NCBI GenBank assembly: GCA_018261615.1
Contig: JAGTSE010000003.1
Coordinates: forward strand, 1 to 64,000
Reading direction: 5' to 3'
Source: Pseudomonadota bacterium
GTDB lineage: Bacteria > Pseudomonadota > Gammaproteobacteria > Enterobacterales > Enterobacteriaceae
DNA: 64,000 nucleotides
Numbering within the stretch: the first letter of the stretch is position 1; every line of letters starts with the position of its first letter. Under the pieces are notes generated by a model. That model ran no database searches. It worked only from the letters and a program-made list of their open reading frames with translations, and was not told where the DNA came from. Below are positions 47,710 to 56,941 of this stretch, one piece after another. The position numbers were made by a program, and so were the translations under genes.

Positions 47710-49938
47710 ATGTCACGTACTATTACATTAAGTAGTCCGGCGATGCCGTTGTTGCTGGGCGATCCCGCGTTAGTCATCGCAAAACTGGATGGCGAAGAGG
47801 CGTTGTCGTCCCTGTATTCCTATGTGATTACGGCTAAAACCCCGGCTAACTCTTTAATTCCCTGGCAGTCGGCATCGAATGTCGATTTGAAAGCATTAAT
47901 CGGCAAAGAGATGACCGTCACCATTGAACTGGATGGCAACGGTTTGGGGGATATTTTTGCAATTGGTAAAGATACCAGGGAAATTTCAGGAATCGTCCAA
48001 CGCGCACGTTATATCGGGCGTGATGGTAATCAGGCACTTTATGAAATTGTGATTCGCCCATGGTTGCATCTGGCGGAATTAACTTCTGATTTCAAAATAT
48101 TCCAGCAAAAAAATGTCGTGGATATTATTGATGAAGTATTAGGGAATTACAGTTTTCCGTTAGAAAAAAGGCTGTCGGGAAGCTATCCACTGCTCGATTT
48201 CCAGGTTCAGTATGGTGAAACCGACTTCAATTTTATTGAGCGGTTAATGGAGGAATGGGGGATTTATTGGTTCTTTGAGCATGCTGAGCAACACCACAAA
48301 CTTATTTTAGTGGATAACGTCGGGGCACATAAACGCTTCCCGAGCGAAGCTTATCACGTTATTCAGTATGCCGCCGAACAGCCGAAGATGGATCAGGAAT
48401 ATATTAGCCAGCTTCATTTTCAGGAAACCATTACCTCCGGGAAATGGGTCACAAATGACTACGATTTTACGAAGTCACGCGCCGATATTATGGCGCTGGA
48501 CAGCAAGCCGCGTAAAACAAGTTTCAACGAGATGGAGATCTTCCACTGGCCTGGCGATTATGAGCAGCCCGGTATCGGCGAGCAGCTCGCACGGGTGCGA
48601 ATGGAAGAGCTCGGGGCGCAGGGGTCACGCTGCGAAGGGTCAGGCGAACTGCGTGGTATTGCCTGCGGCTGCGATTTTGAACTGGTGAATTACCCGGTCG
48701 AGAAAGCAAACCGCGAATACATGATTTTGCGCAGTCATCTGATAGTGGAAGAGATTAATCAGGTGACCGGCCAGGATGAATTCCGCTATCACTGCGATTT
48801 TACCGTTCAACCAACCACAAAAATTTATCGTCACCCGATGACGGTGCCAAAGCCGAAAACCAGCGGCCCGCAAACGGCCATCGTTGTCGGCCCTGAAGGC
48901 GAAGAGATCTGGACGGATGAATACGGGCGCGTAAGGGTGCGTTTTCTCTGGGATCGCTACGGTAAAAACAGAGAGTTAGACTCCTGCTGGCTGCGTGTGA
49001 GCCAGGCCTGGGCCGGAAATAACTTTGGCGGGATTTATATTCCCCGCATCGGCCATGAAGTGATTGTCGATTTTATCAATGGCGATCCCGACAGGCCGCT
49101 CATCATTGGCAGCCTGTACAACAATGTCACTATGCCGCCGTGGGATCTGCCAGTGAATGCCACGCAGAGCGGGCTGGTCAGCCGCACCGTTGGCGGTGGG
49201 CGCAGCAATTACAACGGCATTCGCTTTGAAGATAAGTCGGGTCTGGAGGAGTACTGGGAGCAGGCTGAGCGCAACATGACCCGCTTAACCAAGCAGAACG
49301 AAGAGCAGACGATTGGCATGAACTCCAACGTGAATGTCGGCCTGTCGCGAAACCTATTCGTTGGGGCGAACTATATGTCGGATGTGATCGGCAATAGTAG
49401 CGCCATGATCGGTGGGGCGCTGGCGATTCAGGTGGGAGGTGGCCAGACTGACACCGTCGCGCTGGCGAAGGGGATTAATGTCGGTGGCGCGTTTATGACG
49501 GCGGTGGGCGGCTACCACTCTTTAGCGGTTGGTGGTGCGAGCACCACTGTTGTTGGCGGCGCCATGACGCTGAAAGCAGGCGGCGAGCTGGTGATCTCGG
49601 CGAAGAAGATCAAAATTATCGGCTCTGATCAGGTGATTATCCAGGGTGGCGAAGTCGATATTAACCCTGGCGACTGCTGCAATAAATGTGGTTGTGGTGG
49701 AGATGGTGGCGGTGGCGGTGGAATGATCGGCCTGCCGGGACTGCCTGCAATTGCGAGTGTGTTTGGTGTTGAGATTCCGTTGCCGCCGCTTCCGACGCCA
49801 ACGGATACACCACCGCCAACGGATACACCACCGCCAACGGATACACCACCGCCGACGGATACACCACCGCCGACGGATACACCACCACCGACGGAGACGC
49901 CACCAACACCAACAGGGGACGAAACGCCTGAGCCTTAA
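47710..49938 (+). CDS. tssI: T6SS spike protein VgrG (TssI)
   Basis: The trimeric needle capping the Hcp tube. The 743-residue product has the gp27-like domain, the gp5 OB-fold (GPEGEEIWTDEYGRVRVRFLWDRYGKN, WAGNNFGGIYIPRIGHEVIVDFINGDPDRPLIIGSLYN), and the beta-helical blade to about residue 650. There is no effector domain; the tail has a cysteine cluster (C656, C657, C660, C662), a glycine run and six T-D-T-P-P-P repeats. The ATG at 47710 with AGGTGA upstream is used; an open frame extends 41 codons upstream into the preceding gene. Confidence 0.95.
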   Translation: MSRTITLSSPAMPLLLGDPALVIAKLDGEEALSSLYSYVITAKTPANSLIPWQSASNVDLKALIGKEMTVTIELDGNGLGDIFAIGKDTREISGIVQRARYIGRDGNQALYEIVIRPWLHLAELTSDFKIFQQKNVVDIIDEVLGNYSFPLEKRLSGSYPLLDFQVQYGETDFNFIERLMEEWGIYWFFEHAEQHHKLILVDNVGAHKRFPSEAYHVIQYAAEQPKMDQEYISQLHFQETITSGKWVTNDYDFTKSRADIMALDSKPRKTSFNEMEIFHWPGDYEQPGIGEQLARVRMEELGAQGSRCEGSGELRGIACGCDFELVNYPVEKANREYMILRSHLIVEEINQVTGQDEFRYHCDFTVQPTTKIYRHPMTVPKPKTSGPQTAIVVGPEGEEIWTDEYGRVRVRFLWDRYGKNRELDSCWLRVSQAWAGNNFGGIYIPRIGHEVIVDFINGDPDRPLIIGSLYNNVTMPPWDLPVNATQSGLVSRTVGGGRSNYNGIRFEDKSGLEEYWEQAERNMTRLTKQNEEQTIGMNSNVNVGLSRNLFVGANYMSDVIGNSSAMIGGALAIQVGGGQTDTVALAKGINVGGAFMTAVGGYHSLAVGGASTTVVGGAMTLKAGGELVISAKKIKIIGSDQVIIQGGEVDINPGDCCNKCGCGGDGGGGGGMIGLPGLPAIASVFGVEIPLPPLPTPTDTPPPTDTPPPTDTPPPTDTPPPTDTPPPTETPPTPTGDETPEP
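49801..49908 (+). repeat. Six 18-bp tandem repeats in the vgrG 3' end
   Basis: Units of ACGGATACACCACCGCCA, the first two identical and the next ones with one or two changes, encode (T-D-T-P-P-P)n from residue 698. Near-identity at third positions implies recent expansion, so copy number may vary between strains. The proline-rich tail follows the blade and may contact the PAAR tip or cargo. Confidence 0.9.
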
Positions 49939-49998
49939 TATGCAACTGGCGGCGAGAACGTTTCGCCGTCATCAATCGCTTTCAAGGGAGAATGAAAT

Positions 49999-50262
49999 AT
50001 GCAAAACGCAGCACGTGTTGGGGATGCCACAGCTCATGGTGGTGCCCTATGTTCTGGTTCGGGCAATGTCTATATTAATGGTATTCCCGCCGCGATGATG
50101 GGCGTCAGTATTGCGCCGTGCGCGCTATTACATGGCGCAGCGCCCGTTGCGACAGGCTCGGGCTCAGTCTTTATTAACGGTTCGCCAGCGGCAAGACTGG
50201 GCGATGTGACCGGGTGCGGTGCGGTTGTCGTAACGGGTTCTTGCGATGTCTATATAGGTTGA
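49999..50262 (+). CDS. PAAR-domain spike tip protein
   Basis: An 87-residue protein that is entirely a PAAR domain (ARVGDATAHGGALCSGSGNVYINGIPAAMMG, HGAAPVATGSGSVFINGSPAARLGD, with metal-binding histidines and cysteines). It caps VgrG. No effector fusion is present. It starts 60 bp after vgrG and ends 4 bp before tagK, so the spike tip is built from this locus but any toxin must come from elsewhere or ride on Hcp/VgrG. Confidence 0.93.
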   Translation: MQNAARVGDATAHGGALCSGSGNVYINGIPAAMMGVSIAPCALLHGAAPVATGSGSVFINGSPAARLGDVTGCGAVVVTGSCDVYIG

Positions 50263-50266
50263 CGCG

Positions 50267-51109
50267 ATGAAGCTCCGTTTTGAATGGCCATCATCGCGCC
50301 AGCCCGTCACGTTGTCGGAAGGTATCACGGCAGAACAGGCCATCGCTTTAGATATGAGCAGTGGGGTCTTCGGACCCCACAATCAGGTGCCTGAGGAGCG
50401 CGATGCGGTGGCGTTTTACTGGCATTTTACCCGCCCGGTCATACGGAACCTCTGTAGTAGTTATATCTGCCTGTTGGATGGCGTTGAGCTTCATTATGGC
50501 GAGAGCCAACCTTTGCGCGTCGGGAGCCATCTTCAGGTGGGGCACTTTAAGCTGGAAATAACCTCTGGTGATGCCAGCACACGAGATGACAAGGACTTTT
50601 ACCCGTTATTTTACACGGGGAATGCATGGCCAGCGGCGAATAAACTTCCTGAAGTAGAGGATATTCTGCCTAACGGTGGTAGTTATATTAATGACTTACA
50701 TTACTTTAATGATGTAGTTGCCCAGGGAGACAGTAAAGATGCATTAAAAATGCTTGAAATCGAGTATAAAAGGTTCCTTATTTGGCAGGAGCAAAGTGGT
50801 CATTACTATGACAATGTCGGCAATCAAGATGCTTACATCATTAAAACCGATAACCACTTTGATAGCGTAAAAGAATGCCTGAAGGCGAAAACTTTAACGG
50901 AATGTATTGTCGATAGAACATTTTTGATGGAAAAAGTGTGGCCAGATTTTGAAAGCTGCGATGCTCTGGACGATATTTTTGCCGAAGAAGATAAAACCGA
51001 TTTACTCAAATCACTTTCACCAGAGCATATTGTTGCCAAAGGAAAATATAAAGTTCCTGAACTTGTTTTCCGTGACTTTCACAAGATTGGTTTGGATTCA
51101 CACTATTAA
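50267..51109 (+). CDS. TagK-like T6SS-associated protein with FHA-like N terminus
   Basis: A 280-residue soluble protein. The first 105 residues (KLRFEWPSSRQPVTLSEGITAEQAIALDMSSGVFG, then DGVELHYGESQPLRVGSHLQVGHFKLEI) read like a divergent FHA-type beta domain. The C-terminal part is helical (VEDILPNGGSYINDLHYFNDV, DALKMLEIEYKRFL). I associate this layout with T6SS TagK proteins from memory. Its position between PAAR and tagJ supports a T6SS role; function is unknown. Confidence 0.6.
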   Translation: MKLRFEWPSSRQPVTLSEGITAEQAIALDMSSGVFGPHNQVPEERDAVAFYWHFTRPVIRNLCSSYICLLDGVELHYGESQPLRVGSHLQVGHFKLEITSGDASTRDDKDFYPLFYTGNAWPAANKLPEVEDILPNGGSYINDLHYFNDVVAQGDSKDALKMLEIEYKRFLIWQEQSGHYYDNVGNQDAYIIKTDNHFDSVKECLKAKTLTECIVDRTFLMEKVWPDFESCDALDDIFAEEDKTDLLKSLSPEHIVAKGKYKVPELVFRDFHKIGLDSHY

Positions 51110-51126
51110 TTAAAGGAGTTACAACG

Positions 51127-51924
51127 ATGCAAGATATTATGTCACTTACCGAAGCGCTGAAAACCTCTTCTCTGAAAGATCTGCTCGCACAGGTACTTTC
51201 GCAAGTTAAAGCCTTTCCGCAAGATCTCAAAGCCAGAGAAGTGCTGTTTAAATTATATTGTGTTGATGGTGCATGGGATAGCGCGTTACTGCAACTTCAG
51301 ACGTTAACGCTGCTTGATGATGGTATGCAAAAGCAGTGTGAGTTATATAAAAACCTCGTATTTAGCGAAATGCAGCGCACTCAGGTTTTGTCTGGTGAGC
51401 GTCTGGCGGCAACATTACAGGGCGATATGCCACAGTGGATGGCGAAAATACACAAGGCGAATGAGCAATATTACCAGGGGAAGACTGAGCTATCGGATAT
51501 TATTCGTTCTGAAGCCTTCGATCTTTCACCAGAAAGCAATGGGAAAAGTGACACCCTGGGTGAATTTACATGGATTGCCGACAGCGATGGACGCCTCGGG
51601 CCGATATGTGAATTTATTTGCGCAGGAGGATATCGTTGGTTACCTTTCGCATCCATTCAGCAATTGAACGTTTCAAAACCGAAAGATCTGCTCGACCTGC
51701 TGTGGTTACAGGCTTCCGTTAAGGTTGCGGGGGAAGAATATTTCGGTTTTATTCCGGCACGCTACCCTATCAGGACGGCTGATGAGCAGAGCTATAAATT
51801 GGGCTCAAAAACAGAGTGGACCTCGCTGTCCGATCTGCTCATTCTGGGCCATGGCCGAAAAGTATTGATTACCGATTGCTGCGAGCATTCCATCATGGAG
51901 GTGGGTGAGATTGTTTTCGAATAA
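51127..51924 (+). CDS. tagJ: T6SS accessory protein TagJ (ImpE family)
   Basis: A 265-residue protein of the ImpE/SciE family, which in Pseudomonas binds the sheath protein TssB and ClpV. It begins with a TPR-like helical half (LAQVLSQVKAFPQDLKAREVLFKLYCVDGAWDSALLQLQTL), followed by the ImpE domain with FTWIADSDGRLGPICEFICAGGYRWLPFASI and TEWTSLSDLLILGHGRKVLI. AAAGGAG precedes the ATG. The last 20 bases overlap tssE. Confidence 0.9.
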   Translation: MQDIMSLTEALKTSSLKDLLAQVLSQVKAFPQDLKAREVLFKLYCVDGAWDSALLQLQTLTLLDDGMQKQCELYKNLVFSEMQRTQVLSGERLAATLQGDMPQWMAKIHKANEQYYQGKTELSDIIRSEAFDLSPESNGKSDTLGEFTWIADSDGRLGPICEFICAGGYRWLPFASIQQLNVSKPKDLLDLLWLQASVKVAGEEYFGFIPARYPIRTADEQSYKLGSKTEWTSLSDLLILGHGRKVLITDCCEHSIMEVGEIVFE

Positions 51925-52414
51925 TTCGTTAACCAGAAGAGGTCGTTATCTTCCTACTCTTCTGGAACGGTTACAGGATAACGAGCCTAAAAGTCCTGAC
52001 GATCGGGCCAGGCCTGTTGATATAAAAACGATACGCCAACTGGTTCAGAAAGATATCGCTGATTTAATTAATCATACAAATATTGAGGACACGCTTGACG
52101 AGCAGCGCTATAAAGCAGTAACGGAATCTGTGCTTAATTATGGTATTCCTGCACTGATTGGTAGCCAGAAAAATCGTAATAACTGGCATGTCATCGAGCA
52201 AGCTATCCGCAAGGCTATCATTCGCTTCGAGCCGCGTATTATTCCTGAAACATTGCTGGTGCGCTCATTACATGAGGGGGAGGGCATGGCAAGACATGCC
52301 ATCATTATGTTTGAGATCCGGGGGCTGATTAACTGGCATCCCCATCCCATTGATTTATTTATGAATGGTCACTACGATACGGAGTCAGAAAAAGTAGATC
52401 TGAAGCTTCTTTAA
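51905..52414 (+). CDS. tssE: T6SS baseplate subunit TssE (gp25-like)
   Basis: A 169-residue gp25/lysozyme-like baseplate protein. The family core is LNYGIPALIGSQKNRNNWHVIEQAIRKAIIRFEPRIIPETLLVRS, with a C-terminal FEIRGLINWHPHPIDLFM strand. It starts at GTG inside tagJ with GGAGG just upstream. It is the last gene of the cluster; the next 264 bp are AT-rich and open to the LuxR-type regulator. Confidence 0.92.
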   Translation: MRLFSNNSLTRRGRYLPTLLERLQDNEPKSPDDRARPVDIKTIRQLVQKDIADLINHTNIEDTLDEQRYKAVTESVLNYGIPALIGSQKNRNNWHVIEQAIRKAIIRFEPRIIPETLLVRSLHEGEGMARHAIIMFEIRGLINWHPHPIDLFMNGHYDTESEKVDLKLL

Positions 52415-52678
52415 ATAAATCTTAACGCCTTCAGCATATCAATTTAGTTGTGAGATTAGGATTTTTCCATGGGCTTTTTTCTTGGTTAATTATCCTAAAA
52501 TAATTTATAGCTATTACCAAAATAGAGGATTTTGAATAGTATCAAGGTGAGCTTTTTCTTATTCGGAAAGATCTATAGAGTCGATTCCGCTATTGAATGA
52601 AGTCTTTCTCGCTGAATCGATATCTTGTTTTCTTGAATAAGTTGCTGTAACAGGGAATGCAACACATGGGTGTGAAAT

Positions 52679-53263
52679 ATGTTGAATATATTATTGATGG
52701 ATTCTAGCTATTATCTAGACTTAGGATTGAGATTCTTAATCTTGAACCAGTTAGCAAATGAGCACATACATGAGACACGTTTTGCGTCATCACCAGATGA
52801 AATGAAAACGGAAACCGCAAACATCATCTTCTGCGATGATGTTGTGACAGTTAATGTTTTGAATAAAAAACAAAATAAAGAGATAGAAAAGATAACGCTT
52901 CATGTTCCTTTTCTCGCCAGAAATCAAACTATCAACGATATTTCGATGAAGATTGGTAAAATATTGGCAATTGCTAATGCAGATTATCATGTTCATCTCA
53001 ATAAAAAAGACGCTTACTGGAGTTTTGGATTAAAGAAGTACGCTCAGCTTTCTGATGCGGAAAACGATGTCATGCTCTTAATTGGCCGTGGCTACAATAG
53101 CGGTGATATCTCGCGAATGCTAAACCGCTCACGAAAAACAATCAGCACCCACTATCGCAATGCCTGCCGCAAGATGGGTGCCTCAAATCAGGCTGAGTTC
53201 TATCGTTACGCTTCGTTTATCGCCCGATGTGGTTGTAATGAAAGAAACACGTTGTGTTTATAA
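52679..53263 (+). CDS. LuxR-type transcriptional regulator upstream of the autotransporter
   Basis: A 194-residue protein with a C-terminal LuxR-type helix-turn-helix at about 122-180 (QLSDAENDVMLLIGRGYNSGDISRMLNRSRKTISTHYRNACRKMG). The N-terminal half lacks the phosphoacceptor pattern of true receivers. It resembles orphan regulators found beside fimbriae and autotransporters. It ends 23 bp before the autotransporter ATG and is likely co-transcribed or an activator. The 264-bp AT-rich gap before it, back to tssE, shows no clear promoter by eye. Confidence 0.82.
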   Translation: MLNILLMDSSYYLDLGLRFLILNQLANEHIHETRFASSPDEMKTETANIIFCDDVVTVNVLNKKQNKEIEKITLHVPFLARNQTINDISMKIGKILAIANADYHVHLNKKDAYWSFGLKKYAQLSDAENDVMLLIGRGYNSGDISRMLNRSRKTISTHYRNACRKMGASNQAEFYRYASFIARCGCNERNTLCL

Positions 53264-53286
53264 ATGGAATAGTAAAAGGCATTATT

Positions 53287-56244
53287 ATGGATAATGATTA
53301 CAACAACCGGTGTGAGTGGCATCGTTTACTTTATGCACTGCCAATCTATTTTATCGTTAGCAATTATGTCTTTGCAGTAAATAATGACACCATCATTGTC
53401 GATGGTGGAAAACTCAATTTCGAAAATTTAACGCTTGTTAATGACACAAGCGGCGCCTTTATTATTCAGGCAAAGAATGGCGCGGAATTTAACGCCAGCC
53501 AGTTGTTCCTCACCAGTACCAGTACGCGCGGTGGTGGTGCATGGATTGACGGTAGTGTATTCAGGGGGAACAACCTGACAATTAATGTCAGCGGTAAATC
53601 TGCCAGTGGCATCTACCTCGCCAATAGCAGTTCTGCTGTTTTAAATAATATTAATATCGCTGGGCAGAACAGCGCGCAGGGGCTGATTTTGGACGGCACC
53701 TGGTCCAGCACGCAAAGCTCCGCGACTGCGCAGGTTAGCGACAGCACCATCGCCACCGAAAGCGGCGATGCGATTCACATCATGGCGGGCGATCTCATGC
53801 TGACCAACACCGTCGCCACAACTACCGGCGACAGTAGCTATGCGGTGAATGTCAACCAGGCGGCAATTGCCACCATCGAAGGGGGACGTTACGCAACGCA
53901 GGGTAAGTACAGCGATGCGGTGTGGGTCACTTCGGCCGGTTCTTCTGTCAACATCAATAACGCCACGATTACTACCGCGGGCGAGCGCGCCATCGCGCTG
54001 AATGCGCAGCGTGGAACAGCGACGATTACTAATAGCACCCTCGAAACCGCAGGGGTCAATGGGTATGCGTTGTATACCGAAAAGCAGCTCACGGGCGATG
54101 AACTGATTATTACCACCCAAGGGCGCGGTGGCACTGGGATGTTTGCCGCCTCCGGTGGGCAGGCAAAGCTGACAAATAGCGGTATCGTAACGAACGGCGA
54201 ACTCGCGGCAGGGCTGTTGGCCTATCCCGGTTCGACCATCATCGCTGATAATGTGCGTGTTGAAACCACGGGTAAACAAGGCTTTGGGTTGTGGAGTCGG
54301 GCAGGCCAGCTGGATGTCAGCAATAGCATTATCAACACGGCAGGTGACGCGGCAGCCGGGCTGTATGTGAATGGTTACTCCACGACGCTCAGCAATCGCG
54401 TATCGCTGGATAATGTGACATTGCAAAGCTCACAGGCGCAGGCGATTAAGGTCGATACAACCACGCTGGCACTCTCAATCAATGACTCTACGCTCAGCGG
54501 CGGCAACGGTCAGGTAATGACTGTCGGCCACTATGAGGACGCGGTTGATCCCGCCAACAATCTTTATAGCAACGTAACCTTAACAGCGACTAACAGCCAG
54601 CTGAATGGCGACATCATCTCTACTGATGTTGGCAACAGCGTGGCGATTAATCTGGCGGCTTCGGAACTCAATGGGGCGGCGAATAACGTGACCTCGCTGG
54701 CGCTGGATAGCACCAGCCGCTGGAATATGAACGGCAGTTCGGTTGTCGGCCAGTTGACCAACAACGGGATGATCGCTTTTTCCAATCTCAACGCCTTCGA
54801 CACCCTGACGGTGACCGGGAACTATGCCGGTAATGACGGGATGCTGGTGCTGAACAGTGTGCTGGGGGACGACGGTTCACCGGTCAATAAACTGATTGTC
54901 GGCGGTGATGTGTTAGCGGGCACGACGCGCGTCGCCATCAATAACCTGGGCGGACATGGCGCACAGACGGTTGAAGGCATTGAGATTGTGGATGTCGGTG
55001 GAACCTCTTACGGCAGTTTTGCGCAGTCGGGACGTATTGTTGCGGGGGCTTATGATTACTCGCTGGAACAAAAGGGGGAAAACTGGTATCTGACCAGCCA
55101 GCCAACGGCTGTTGAACCTGAACTGACCCCGGAACCCACGGCAGAACCAACACTGGAACCCACGGCAGAACCAACACTGGAACCCGCGGCAGAACCAACA
55201 CTGGAACCCGCGGCAGAACCAACACTGGAACCTGGAGTTAAATCTACGGAAAAACCGTCAGTGGTTCGCCCTGAAGCAGGAAGCTACACCGCTAACCTCG
55301 CGGCGGCCAATACCCTGTTTGCGATGAGCCTGCATGACCGATTGGGGGAGCCTTCATTTGTCGATGCTTTATCGGCGCAACCTGAAGTGACCAGTCTGTG
55401 GCTGCGTCAGATCGGCGGCCATAACGTCTGGCGCGATGGCAGCGATCAGCTGAGAACGCAGAGTAATCGCTATGTGACACAGCTTGGTGGCGACCTCGCA
55501 CGTTGGAGCAGCGATGGCACTGACCGCTGGCATGTCGGTTTTATGGCGGGCTACGGCAACAATCACAACTCGACTCGCAGCCTGATGAGCGGCCTCCGTT
55601 CTACAGGGTCCGTGAATGGATACAGCGTTGGCGGCTACGCCACATGGTATGCCAGGCCTCAGGAATCGCAGGGTGCCTGGGTGGATAGCTGGCTGCTGTA
55701 CAACTGGTTCAATAACAGTGTTCAGGGCGAGGGGCTGGCGAGCGAATCGTATAAATCCAAAGGTTTCACCGCGTCGCTGGAGGCGGGCTACACCCATAAA
55801 TTATCTGAATTCAGAGGAAGCAAAGGTTCTCTGAATGAATGGTTTATCCAGCCTCAGGCGCAGGCGATATGGATGGGGGTAAAAGCTGATGATTTCCACG
55901 AAGCAAATGGCACCCGTATTCACGGTGATGGCGATGGCAACATCCGCACCCGATTGGGTATTCGCACCTTCCTGAAAGGCCACCATGCGATGGATAACGG
56001 CAAGGCGCGCGTGTTCCAGCCTTTCGCTGAGATTAACTGGATCCATAACACGCGTGATTTTGGTACGCAGATGGATGATGTGAATATTTATCAGACTGGC
56101 GCACGCAATATGGGTGAAATCAAAACCGGTGTCGAAGGGCTGATTAACCCGCGGTTGAACATCTGGGGGAATGTCGGCGTTCAGATAGGTAATAAAGGGT
56201 ATCACGATGCCATCGCGATGGCGGGCTTCAAATATCACTTTTAG
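53287..56244 (+). CDS. Type Va autotransporter with beta-helix passenger
   Basis: A 985-residue classical autotransporter. A signal region ends near residue 30 (VSNYVFA). The passenger (about 35-600) is rich in N, T, G and S with repeated beta-helix rungs (for example ATITNSTLETAGVNGYALYTEKQL). A proline-glutamate linker of four octapeptides (617-648) follows, then a C-terminal 12-strand barrel ending AMAGFKYHF. No protease triad is evident, so an adhesin or aggregation role is most likely. The ATG at 53287 is used; an 11-codon upstream extension overlaps the regulator gene. Confidence 0.93.
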   Translation: MDNDYNNRCEWHRLLYALPIYFIVSNYVFAVNNDTIIVDGGKLNFENLTLVNDTSGAFIIQAKNGAEFNASQLFLTSTSTRGGGAWIDGSVFRGNNLTINVSGKSASGIYLANSSSAVLNNINIAGQNSAQGLILDGTWSSTQSSATAQVSDSTIATESGDAIHIMAGDLMLTNTVATTTGDSSYAVNVNQAAIATIEGGRYATQGKYSDAVWVTSAGSSVNINNATITTAGERAIALNAQRGTATITNSTLETAGVNGYALYTEKQLTGDELIITTQGRGGTGMFAASGGQAKLTNSGIVTNGELAAGLLAYPGSTIIADNVRVETTGKQGFGLWSRAGQLDVSNSIINTAGDAAAGLYVNGYSTTLSNRVSLDNVTLQSSQAQAIKVDTTTLALSINDSTLSGGNGQVMTVGHYEDAVDPANNLYSNVTLTATNSQLNGDIISTDVGNSVAINLAASELNGAANNVTSLALDSTSRWNMNGSSVVGQLTNNGMIAFSNLNAFDTLTVTGNYAGNDGMLVLNSVLGDDGSPVNKLIVGGDVLAGTTRVAINNLGGHGAQTVEGIEIVDVGGTSYGSFAQSGRIVAGAYDYSLEQKGENWYLTSQPTAVEPELTPEPTAEPTLEPTAEPTLEPAAEPTLEPAAEPTLEPGVKSTEKPSVVRPEAGSYTANLAAANTLFAMSLHDRLGEPSFVDALSAQPEVTSLWLRQIGGHNVWRDGSDQLRTQSNRYVTQLGGDLARWSSDGTDRWHVGFMAGYGNNHNSTRSLMSGLRSTGSVNGYSVGGYATWYARPQESQGAWVDSWLLYNWFNNSVQGEGLASESYKSKGFTASLEAGYTHKLSEFRGSKGSLNEWFIQPQAQAIWMGVKADDFHEANGTRIHGDGDGNIRTRLGIRTFLKGHHAMDNGKARVFQPFAEINWIHNTRDFGTQMDDVNIYQTGARNMGEIKTGVEGLINPRLNIWGNVGVQIGNKGYHDAIAMAGFKYHF
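55135..55230 (+). repeat. Four 24-bp tandem repeats in the autotransporter linker
   Basis: Units starting CCCACGGCAGAACC (two copies) and CCCGCGGCAGAACC (two copies), otherwise identical, encode P-(T/A)-A-E-P-T-L-E four times between passenger and barrel. The near-identity indicates recent expansion and possible length variation. Confidence 0.92.
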
Positions 56245-56257
56245 CATCAGCTAAGCC

Positions 56258-56313
56258 TCTGCCCCGACAAGCGATGCTGTGCTGGCAGCGACAAACACCA
56301 TCGCCGGGGCAGA
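56258..56313 (+). terminator. Long hairpin between autotransporter and second regulator
   Basis: TCTGCCCCG/CGGGGCAGA (56258-56266 with 56305-56313) forms a 9-bp outer stem, with inner GCGATG/CATCGC (56271-56276 with 56299-56304). It lies 13 bp after the autotransporter stop. There is no T tract, so it may protect the mRNA end or limit read-through to the regulator. Confidence 0.5.
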
Positions 56314-56355
56314 TCTCGGGGGGGAGTTATGTTCCCCTTTTTTCATGGAGAGACA

Positions 56356-56904
56356 ATGCAGATCTTTTCTGAAGACGCGTTTTTTATTCTCGGAGTTAAG
56401 TCACTATTGGCAAAACTCGATATCTCTGAGCCGGAGAAATTAATACTCTTCGACACTGGGCAAGACTATATTTATGTGCTTGATGATGATGAGGCGAAAC
56501 AGCTTATCTATGCCGATCCTATTTCCGCTTTTATTCTTTGCCGCCGTATATTAATGCATCGGGCAACTGAGCTAAATATTTTCAGCAGGCTGTTCAACGG
56601 ATGGCGCTTCGGGCGCTCGAGGCGACGTACTCAGACCGAATTAACTACCAGTGAAGCACTGATCATTAGAAAAGTTTGTTTAGGAATAAGCCAGAAGCAT
56701 ATTGCGACACAATTACATATCAGCGAAAAAACGGTGAGCGCCCATAAATTAAGCGCACTACGTAAGCTCAGAATCAAAAATGTTGCAATTTTCTTTACCG
56801 AGTATATCGCCTGGTATAGTTTATGGACGCAGTATATAAGCATACAACTGGATGACGGTTTGAATATACCGCAGTGCTGTGTGTTGAGAAGAGGGAATTT
56901 ATAA
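56356..56904 (+). CDS. LuxR-type transcriptional regulator downstream of the autotransporter
   Basis: A 182-residue orphan regulator with a C-terminal LuxR helix-turn-helix at about 96-140 (LTTSEALIIRKVCLGISQKHIATQLHISEKTVSAHKLSALRKL) and a short N-terminal domain without receiver motifs. The ATG at 56356 has GGAG five bases upstream; an in-frame ATG at 56329 with GGGGGAG is possible. It shares the layout of the regulator upstream of the autotransporter, so the two may act as a pair. Confidence 0.82.
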   Translation: MQIFSEDAFFILGVKSLLAKLDISEPEKLILFDTGQDYIYVLDDDEAKQLIYADPISAFILCRRILMHRATELNIFSRLFNGWRFGRSRRRTQTELTTSEALIIRKVCLGISQKHIATQLHISEKTVSAHKLSALRKLRIKNVAIFFTEYIAWYSLWTQYISIQLDDGLNIPQCCVLRRGNL

Positions 56905-56917
56905 CCGGTTTGCATTT

Positions 56918-56941
56918 AGCGCCAGCACAGACTGGCGCTTT
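56918..56941 (+). terminator. Terminator after the second LuxR-type gene
   Basis: An 8-bp perfect stem AGCGCCAG/CTGGCGCT (56918-56925 with 56932-56939) followed by TTTATCC lies 13 bp after the stop. It closes the autotransporter locus. Confidence 0.65.

Noticed and set aside
49801..49908. Short regular repeats that could be taken for a CRISPR array
   Set aside because: Contiguous 18-bp units with no spacers, in frame within vgrG and encoding TDTPPP.
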